A stretch of 64,000 bases of DNA. It comes from Aureimonas flava (GTDB lineage Bacteria > Pseudomonadota > Alphaproteobacteria > Rhizobiales > Rhizobiaceae). The notes below the pieces were generated by a model. It did no database searches and had not been told where the DNA came from. It was given only the letters and a program-made list of their open reading frames with translations. Location: the NCBI RefSeq assembly GCF_003583935.1, contig NZ_QYRN01000005.1, positions 310,001-374,000 on the forward strand. The letters are read 5' to 3'. Each line of letters begins with the position of its first letter. The first letter of the stretch is position 1. Both the position numbers and the translations under genes were made by a program. Below, one piece after another: positions 58,409-64,000 of the stretch.

Positions 58409-60244
58409 ATGGCGACTGCCCAGCCCCATCGCAGCGCGCCGGCGCAGAACGGCAAGGCCTACGCCTTCGTCGACCACACGTTCGACGTCGTCGTGGTCGG
58501 CGCCGGCGGCGCGGGCCTGCGCGCCACGCTCGGCGCGGCCCAGGCCGGCCTCAAGACCGCCTGCATCACCAAGGTCTTCCCGACCCGTTCGCACACGGTG
58601 GCCGCGCAAGGGGGCGTCGCCGCCTCGCTCGGCAACATGGGCGAGGATAACTGGCGCTGGCACATGTACGACACCGTGAAGGGGTCGGACTGGCTGGGCG
58701 ACCAGGACGCCATCGAGTACCTCGTGCGCGAGGCGCCCAAGGCGGTCTACGAGCTCGAGCATTTCGGCGTGCCCTTCTCGCGCACCACGGACGGCAAGAT
58801 CTACCAGCGCCCGTTCGGCGGCATGACCACCGACTTCGGCAACGGTCCGCCCGCCCAGCGCACCTGCGCCGCCGCCGACCGCACCGGGCACGCGATCCTC
58901 CACACGCTCTACGGACAGTCGCTCCGCTACTCGTCGGAGTTCTTCATCGAGTATTTCGCGATCGACCTCATCATGGACGAGGAGGGCGCCTGCCGCGGCG
59001 TCGTCGCCCTCAACATGGACGACGGCTCGATCCACCGCTTCCGCTCCAAGAAGGTGATCCTGGCCACCGGCGGCTACGGCCGCGCCTACTTCTCGGCCAC
59101 CTCCGCCCACACCTGCACCGGCGACGGCAACGCCATGGTGCTGCGCGCCGGCCTGCCGCTGCAGGACATGGAGTTCGTGCAGTTCCACCCGACCGGCATC
59201 TACGGCGCGGGCTGCCTGATCACGGAGGGCGCGCGCGGCGAGGGCGGCTACCTCACCAATTCCGAGGGCGAGCGCTTCATGGAGCGCTACGCGCCTTCCG
59301 CCAAGGACCTCGCCTCGCGCGACGTCGTCTCGCGCTCCATGACCATGGAGATCCGCGACGGCCGGGGCGTCGGCAAGAACAAGGATCACATCTTCCTGCA
59401 CCTCGACCATCTTGATCCGAAGATCCTGCACGAGCGTCTGCCGGGCATCTCCGAATCGGCCCGCATCTTCGCGGGCGTCGACGTGACCAAGGAGCCGATC
59501 CCGGTCCTGCCGACCGTCCACTACAACATGGGCGGCATCCCGACGAACTATCACGGCGAGGTGCTGACCAAGCGCGACGGCAACCCGGATTCGGTGGTGC
59601 CGGGCCTGATGGCCGTCGGCGAGGCGGCCTGCGTGTCGGTGCACGGCGCCAACCGCCTCGGCTCCAACTCGCTGATCGACCTCGTGGTGTTCGGCCGCGC
59701 GGCGGGCCTGCGCTGCGCCGAGACCGTCTCGGCCGGCGAGAGCCACGCGCCGCTGCCGGCGGACGCGGGCCAGAACTCGCTCGCCCGCCTCGACCGCTTC
59801 CGCTACGCGCAAGGGTCCACGTCCACGGCCGAGCTTCGCGACGACATGCAGCGCACGATGCAGTCCAACTGCGCCGTGTTCCGCACGGGCGAGGTGTTGG
59901 AGGAAGGCCACGAGAAGATCCACCGGGTCTGGAAGGCGTCCGACGACGTGCGCGTCACCGACCGCTCGCTGATCTGGAACACCGACCTCATCGAGACGCT
60001 GGAATACGACAACCTGATCGCCCAGGCCGTGGTCACCATGGATTCGGCGCTCGCCCGCCAGGAATCGCGCGGCGCCCATGCCCGCGAGGACTTCCCCGAC
60101 CGCGACGACGCCAACTGGATGAAGCACACGCTGAGCTTCTGCGACACGGTGGCCAAGACCGTGACGCTGGAGGACCGGCCTGTGCACACTTACACGATGT
60201 CGAACGAGATCGAGTACATCCAGCCGAAGAAGCGCGTCTACTGA
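58409..60244 (+). CDS. sdhA: Succinate dehydrogenase flavoprotein subunit
   Basis: 611 aa. FAD-binding [44 protein letters not shown] (the His of [10 protein letters not shown] carries covalent FAD). Catalytic region [15 protein letters not shown] and [25 protein letters not shown]. Oxidises succinate to fumarate. Ends [10 protein letters not shown], as in alphaproteobacterial SdhA. The next gene in the operon is not sdhB but an App1-like gene. Confidence 0.98.
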   Translation: MATAQPHRSAPAQNGKAYAFVDHTFDVVVVGAGGAGLRATLGAAQAGLKTACITKVFPTRSHTVAAQGGVAASLGNMGEDNWRWHMYDTVKGSDWLGDQDAIEYLVREAPKAVYELEHFGVPFSRTTDGKIYQRPFGGMTTDFGNGPPAQRTCAAADRTGHAILHTLYGQSLRYSSEFFIEYFAIDLIMDEEGACRGVVALNMDDGSIHRFRSKKVILATGGYGRAYFSATSAHTCTGDGNAMVLRAGLPLQDMEFVQFHPTGIYGAGCLITEGARGEGGYLTNSEGERFMERYAPSAKDLASRDVVSRSMTMEIRDGRGVGKNKDHIFLHLDHLDPKILHERLPGISESARIFAGVDVTKEPIPVLPTVHYNMGGIPTNYHGEVLTKRDGNPDSVVPGLMAVGEAACVSVHGANRLGSNSLIDLVVFGRAAGLRCAETVSAGESHAPLPADAGQNSLARLDRFRYAQGSTSTAELRDDMQRTMQSNCAVFRTGEVLEEGHEKIHRVWKASDDVRVTDRSLIWNTDLIETLEYDNLIAQAVVTMDSALARQESRGAHAREDFPDRDDANWMKHTLSFCDTVAKTVTLEDRPVHTYTMSNEIEYIQPKKRVY

Positions 60245-60401
60245 TCCGACGGAACGCCCGGTCCATGTCGCGGGCCGGGCCGCACGCCGTCTCCGGCGTC
60301 GGCCTCGGCCGGCGCATGGCGCGCGTCTCAGCGAGACATCCGAAGGGCGTCGTGGTGAGGCACATCTTTCCGACCCACGCAGGCTTTGCTATCGCCGACG
60401 C

Positions 60402-61568
60402 ATGATCTCGGACACGCTGCGCGGTATCGGCCGGCACATCCTTCGTCGCAGCCGCGTCCTGCGCTTCACGGTGAAACGGGCCGTCGGGCTGACCGACCGG
60501 CCGACGCTGGTGGTCTATCCCGGCCGGGTGGCGCGGGGGCGGCTGACGATCCTCGGGCGCGTTCTGGAGGATGAGGGCGTCTTCGACGCGCCCCATTCCA
60601 ACTCCCGCCTGCGCAATCTGTGGCTGACCTTCAAGCGCTACGAGACCGACGAGATCGGCGGCGCGCGCGTGCGCTACGAGGGGCCGGCCGGGTCGGGCGA
60701 GGTCTTCAGCGACACCGAAGGCTATTTCGACCTCGACCTCGACGCCGCGCATCTCGGCGACGATGCGGGGCCCTGGACGCCGCTGCGCTTCACGCTCGAG
60801 ACCGCGCGCGGCTACGACTTCCGGCCGGTGCAGGCGGAGGGCCGGGCGCGCGTCGTCTCGCGCGCGGCGCGCTTCGGCGTGATCTCGGACATCGACGACA
60901 CGATCATCCACACCGGCGCCTTCAAGCTCCTGCGGCACTGGCGCATCGTCACCGCCAACTCGCCGGAGGCGCGCACCGCCTTTCCGGGCGTCTCGGAATT
61001 CTATCGGGCCCTGTGCGAGGGCTCGGCCGGGCCGCAGACCAACCCGGTCTTCTACGTCTCGTCCAGCCCCTGGAACCTCTCCGACATCTTCGAGCGCTTC
61101 ATGGCGCTGAAGAACATTCCCGCCGGGCCGATGCTGCTGCGCTCGCTGTCGAGCGACGCGCTCGGCTGGCTCCTGCGCCGCCATCGCAGCCACAAGGACC
61201 AGGAGATCGACGGGCTCCTGGCGGACTATCCGCACCTGCGTTTCGTGCTGATCGGCGATTCCGGCCAGAAGGACGCCACGGTCTACGCCGCGGCGGTGGA
61301 GCGCCATCCCGGCCGCATCCTCGCCGTCCATATCCACGACGTGCGCCCCGCCGGCACCGCGTCCGACGAGGTGGAGCGCGAGTTGCGGCGCATCGAGGCG
61401 GCGGGTGTGCCGACGACGCTCGGGCGCACGCTGGAGGCGGCGGCCGCCCATGCCGAGGGCGCGGGCCTGGTCGCGGCCGGCACCCATGCCGCCGTGCTCG
61501 CCGAGATTGCCGACGAAGCCGGCAAGCCGGAGCGGTTCGGGCCCTTTCCCGTGATCGTCCAGCCCTGA
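60402..61568 (+). CDS. App1-like phosphatidate phosphatase (DUF2183), between sdhA and sdhB
   Basis: 388 aa. HAD-type core [20 protein letters not shown] (DxDxT, about residues 163-167), then [20 protein letters not shown] and [32 protein letters not shown], the DUF2183/App1 catalytic pattern. Yeast App1 is a phosphatidate phosphatase; bacterial members are uncharacterised. The N-terminal ~150 residues form a beta-rich domain ([19 protein letters not shown]). Lies 157 nt after sdhA and 145 nt before sdhB, same strand. Whether it shares the sdh transcript is unknown. Confidence 0.9.
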   Translation: MISDTLRGIGRHILRRSRVLRFTVKRAVGLTDRPTLVVYPGRVARGRLTILGRVLEDEGVFDAPHSNSRLRNLWLTFKRYETDEIGGARVRYEGPAGSGEVFSDTEGYFDLDLDAAHLGDDAGPWTPLRFTLETARGYDFRPVQAEGRARVVSRAARFGVISDIDDTIIHTGAFKLLRHWRIVTANSPEARTAFPGVSEFYRALCEGSAGPQTNPVFYVSSSPWNLSDIFERFMALKNIPAGPMLLRSLSSDALGWLLRRHRSHKDQEIDGLLADYPHLRFVLIGDSGQKDATVYAAAVERHPGRILAVHIHDVRPAGTASDEVERELRRIEAAGVPTTLGRTLEAAAAHAEGAGLVAAGTHAAVLAEIADEAGKPERFGPFPVIVQP

Positions 61569-61713
61569 TCGGGCGGTCCGGTTCAGGCTTCGGAAGGGCT
61601 TTGCCGCATACAAACGGTTTAACGCCGACGGCGACACCGTGCCGTGTTGCACTGCCCGCGCATTCGTGTTTAGCCCCATTCTAAAGACGCGCATCCCTGT
61701 CCAGGACCCGGCC

Positions 61714-62493
61714 ATGGTCGAACTCTCGCTCCCCAAGAACTCCGTCGTGCAGAAGGGCAAGGTCTGGCCGAAGCCGGCCGGCGCCAAGTCCGTGCGCGAG
61801 TTCGGCATCTACCGCTGGTCCCCCGACGACGGCCAGAACCCGCGCGTCGACACGTTCTACGTCGACACCGACGACTGCGGCCCGATGGTGCTCGACGCTC
61901 TGCTCTGGATCAAGAACAAGGTCGATTCGACCCTGACGCTGCGCCGCTCCTGCCGCGAGGGCATCTGCGGCTCCTGCGCCATGAACATCGACGGCTCCAA
62001 CACGCTCGCCTGCACCAAGGGCATGGACGAGGTGAAGGGCGCGGTGAAGGTCTATCCGCTGCCGCACATGCCGGTGGTCAAGGATCTCGTGCCCGACCTC
62101 ACCGTGCCCTATGCCCAGCTCCGGTCGATCGAGCCCTGGCTGAAGACCGAGACGCCCGAGCCCGAGAAGGAATGGCGCCAGAGCCACGAGGACCGGGAGA
62201 AGCTCGACGGCCTCTACGAGTGCATCCTGTGCTTCTGCTGCCAGACCTCGTGCCCGAGCTACTGGTGGAACGGCGACCGCTACCTCGGCCCGGCCGTGCT
62301 GCTCCAGGCCTATCGCTGGCTCATCGATTCCCGCGACGAGGCGACGGGCGAGCGGCTCGACAATCTCGAGGATCCGTTCCGCCTCTACCGCTGCCACACG
62401 ATCATGAACTGCACGCAGGCCTGCCCCAAGGGGTTGAACCCGGCCAAGGCGATCGCCGAGATCAAGAAGATGATGGTGGAACGGCGCGTCTGA
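61714..62493 (+). CDS. sdhB: Succinate dehydrogenase iron-sulfur subunit
   Basis: 259 aa. [2Fe-2S] ligands [21 protein letters not shown] near residues 80-100; [4Fe-4S]/[3Fe-4S] ligands in [17 protein letters not shown] and [15 protein letters not shown]. Passes electrons from SdhA to quinone via SdhCD. Separated from sdhA by about 1.5 kb containing the App1-like gene. Starts [22 protein letters not shown] 61714. Confidence 0.97.
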   Translation: MVELSLPKNSVVQKGKVWPKPAGAKSVREFGIYRWSPDDGQNPRVDTFYVDTDDCGPMVLDALLWIKNKVDSTLTLRRSCREGICGSCAMNIDGSNTLACTKGMDEVKGAVKVYPLPHMPVVKDLVPDLTVPYAQLRSIEPWLKTETPEPEKEWRQSHEDREKLDGLYECILCFCCQTSCPSYWWNGDRYLGPAVLLQAYRWLIDSRDEATGERLDNLEDPFRLYRCHTIMNCTQACPKGLNPAKAIAEIKKMMVERRV

Positions 62494-62562
62494 CGGTCGC
62501 CTTGCATCCGCCGGGATCGTCGGGCCGTATCTGAAGGGCCGACCCCCCGCGGAGACCCTTCG

Positions 62563-63186
62563 ATGATGCGTTCATCCTTCCTGCGGCCGGGCGTTCTCGC
62601 GCTCGGCCTTTTCGTCGCTCTCACGCCGCTCGCCGCCCAGGCCGACGAGGCGATCCTCGCGGGCGGCTGCTTCTGGTCGATGGAGACCGACCTCGACCAT
62701 GTCGAGGGGGTGACGAAGACCGTCTCCGGCTATACCGGCGGCCATCTTGCGAACCCGACCTACCAGGACGTCATCACCGAGACGACAGGCCACTACGAGG
62801 CGGTGAAGGTCACCTACGATCCCGCGAAGATCTCCTACGACCAACTTCTCCAGGCCTACTGGCACTCGATCGATCCGACCGACGCCGGGGGTCAGTTCTG
62901 CGACCGGGGCGATTCCTACCGCACGGCGGTGTTCGCGATGAACGGCGCGCAGAAGAGCGCCGCCGAGGCCAGCCGCAAAGCGGTGCAGGCGGAGCTGGGG
63001 CAGAAGGTCGCGACCGCGGTGCTGCCGGCCTCGCAGTTCTACCCGGCCGAGGACTACCACCAGGACTACGCCCGGAAGAATCCCGGCCACTACAAGCGCT
63101 ATCGCATGGGTTGCGGGCGGGACGCCGCGGTCAAGGCGGTCTGGGGCGCGAAGGCGCAGCAGGAGCTCAAGGGCAATCTCGGCTAG
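62563..63186 (+). CDS. msrA: Exported peptide-methionine (S)-S-oxide reductase MsrA
   Basis: 207 aa. Signal peptide MMRSSFLRPGVLALGLFVALTPLAAQA (cleaved near residue 27), so periplasmic. Catalytic Cys36 in GGCFWSME; GYTGG, GHYEAVKVTYDP and the DPTDAGGQFCDRGDSYRTAVF region follow, with recycling Cys in MGCGRD. Reduces methionine-S-sulfoxide in proteins. No MsrB or MsrP is next to it. ATGs at 62563 and 62566 are equivalent. Confidence 0.94.
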   Translation: MMRSSFLRPGVLALGLFVALTPLAAQADEAILAGGCFWSMETDLDHVEGVTKTVSGYTGGHLANPTYQDVITETTGHYEAVKVTYDPAKISYDQLLQAYWHSIDPTDAGGQFCDRGDSYRTAVFAMNGAQKSAAEASRKAVQAELGQKVATAVLPASQFYPAEDYHQDYARKNPGHYKRYRMGCGRDAAVKAVWGAKAQQELKGNLG

Positions 63187-63303
63187 GCCCGCGGCAACGC
63201 GCGCCGGGGACAACCGGGAACCGATCGCCGTCCCCGCGCGTACTGGAGCCGACGCATCCGGCGCGCGGCGCCGGACCCTGTACGCGGTTTCCAGGAGACT
63301 ACG

Positions 63304-63807
63304 ATGGCCAAGAAGGGCACGACGCCGATCCACCCGACCAAGAACAGCCTGAACGAGAACCTGCGACGCTCGATGATCGAGCTGCTCCAGGTTCACCTCG
63401 CGTCCGCCATCGACCTCAGCTACCAGGCAAAGCAGGCGCACTGGAACGTCAAGGGCCCGAACTTCTACGGCACGCACCTCCTGTTCGATCAGCTCCACGA
63501 GGAGGCGGAAGGTTACGTCGACACGATCGCCGAGCGCCTGACGGCCCTCGGCGGACAGGCGCGCGGGACGGTCCAGGCCTCCAGCGAGGCTTCGGTCCTC
63601 GAGCCCTATCCGCTGGATCTCGTGGACATCATGGGCCACCTGAAGCGCCTTGCCGACAGCTACGCCAAGTGGGGCGGGGCGCTGCGCGAGGCCGTGAGCG
63701 AATCGGACGAGGCGGGCGACGACCTGACCTCCGATCTCTTCACCGAGGTCGGGCGCGGCGTCGACAAGTCGCTCTACTTCCTCGAGAGCCATTTCCAGCA
63801 CGCCTGA
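63304..63807 (+). CDS. dps: DNA starvation/stationary phase protection protein Dps
   Basis: 167 aa ferritin-like dodecamer-forming protein that oxidises and stores iron and can bind DNA. Ferroxidase-site residues in YQAKQAHWNVKGPNFYGTHLLFDQLHEEAEGYVDTIAERLTALGG; N-terminus MAKKGTTPIHPTKNSLNENLR is basic and mobile-tail-like. Ends before a bidirectional terminator. With exported MsrA upstream (117 nt), this is an oxidative-stress pair. Confidence 0.96.
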   Translation: MAKKGTTPIHPTKNSLNENLRRSMIELLQVHLASAIDLSYQAKQAHWNVKGPNFYGTHLLFDQLHEEAEGYVDTIAERLTALGGQARGTVQASSEASVLEPYPLDLVDIMGHLKRLADSYAKWGGALREAVSESDEAGDDLTSDLFTEVGRGVDKSLYFLESHFQHA

Positions 63808-63851
63808 CGGCATCCGGTGCGCCGGCCGTTCTCCTCCCCGGTCATGGCGCA

Positions 63852-63887
63852 CGAAAAAGGGCGGCTCGCGAGAGCCGCCCTTTTTCG
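63852..63887. terminator. Bidirectional terminator between dps and the transaldolase-like gene
   Basis: Perfect 16-bp inverted repeat CGAAAAAGGGCGGCTC with a GCGA loop; A5 and T5 tracts pair, so both strands carry a U-run. It lies 44 nt after dps and 22 nt after the convergent stop at 63910. Confidence 0.92.
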
Positions 63888-63909
63888 TTGCGGTGATGGA
63901 GGCTTCGCG

Positions 63910-64000
63910 TCAGCCGATCGACTGGCCGGTCTTGGCCCAATCCGCGACGAAGGCCTTGAGGCCGTTGTCGGTCAGCGGATGCTTGACAAGCGACTTCAGC
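63910..64000 (-). CDS. C-terminal end of a transaldolase-like protein (FSA/TalC), partial
   Basis: The last 29 residues plus stop read, in the minus strand, LKSLVKHPLTDNGLKAFVADWAKTGQSIG. HPLTD and AFVADWAKTGQ are the usual end of small transaldolase/fructose-6-phosphate aldolase proteins. The rest runs off the window. TGA at 63912-63910. Assignment rests on the tail alone. Confidence 0.8.
   Translation of the reverse strand, partial: LKSLVKHPLTDNGLKAFVADWAKTGQSIG

Overview
The window is about 64 kb of a high-GC chromosome from an alphaproteobacterium. I infer the order Hyphomicrobiales (Rhizobiales). The evidence is gene order: cycM-like cytochrome / kdsB-pheA; nudC-HIT / SRP RNA-dnaX-ybaB-recR; acnA divergent from ccmABCDG; dapF-mtaB-ftsY-yciB; rplS followed by leuC. 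DUF2794, DUF1223, IalB and DUF1127 proteins and alphaproteobacterial-type DnaX and SdhCDAB point the same way. Genus is not resolved. I saw no rRNA, tRNA, insertion sequence, prophage or CRISPR array. This is core chromosome with small lineage-specific changes.

Layout. 1-9.4 kb: membrane-anchored cytochrome c (cut by the edge), a single-frame KdsB-PheA fusion, a 48-aa DUF1127 protein, NudC and a HIT protein, the 4.5S SRP RNA, dnaX-ybaB-recR, a lytic transglycosylase and inorganic pyrophosphatase. 9.4-28 kb: mostly single genes: acetyltransferase, PH-domain protein, quinone-oxidoreductase-like enzyme, an unusual Nramp-like transporter, TypA, an M3 peptidase, MarR and LLM proteins, lactate permease, ArgG, LysE-type exporter, GST, a lone BrnA-like antitoxin, RlmN, IalB, YkvA and ThpR. 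28-36 kb: tesA divergent from a YbbA/YbbP-type ABC system, Bax-inhibitor-1 protein and DUF proteins. 36-46 kb: aconitase, then cytochrome c maturation genes ccmA-B-[GNAT]-C-D-G, an MFS permease coupled to a 41-aa hydrophobic ORF, Nudix, YigZ and DUF533. 46-57 kb: yciB, ftsY (frame broken at an A9 run), mtaB, dapF, TauE, rplS, a bile-acid-symporter-like protein, leuC and a diguanylate cyclase. 57-64 kb: sdhCDA-[App1-like]-sdhB, exported MsrA, Dps, and the end of a transaldolase-like gene.

Functional links: TCA/respiration (acnA, sdhCDAB, ccm, cytochrome c), SRP targeting (ffs plus ftsY), envelope synthesis (kdsB, dapF, lytic transglycosylase, yciB), replication/repair (dnaX, ybaB, recR) and amino-acid synthesis (pheA domain, argG, leuC, dapF).

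The observations most worth a second look are the KdsB-PheA fusion, the ftsY frame break at an A9 run, an App1-type gene inside the sdh operon, a GNAT gene inside the ccm operon, an Nramp-like transporter without the family's metal-binding motifs, a 41-aa ORF translationally coupled to an MFS gene, and mutually exclusive hairpins upstream of acnA. I found no clearly new multi-gene defence or mobile system.
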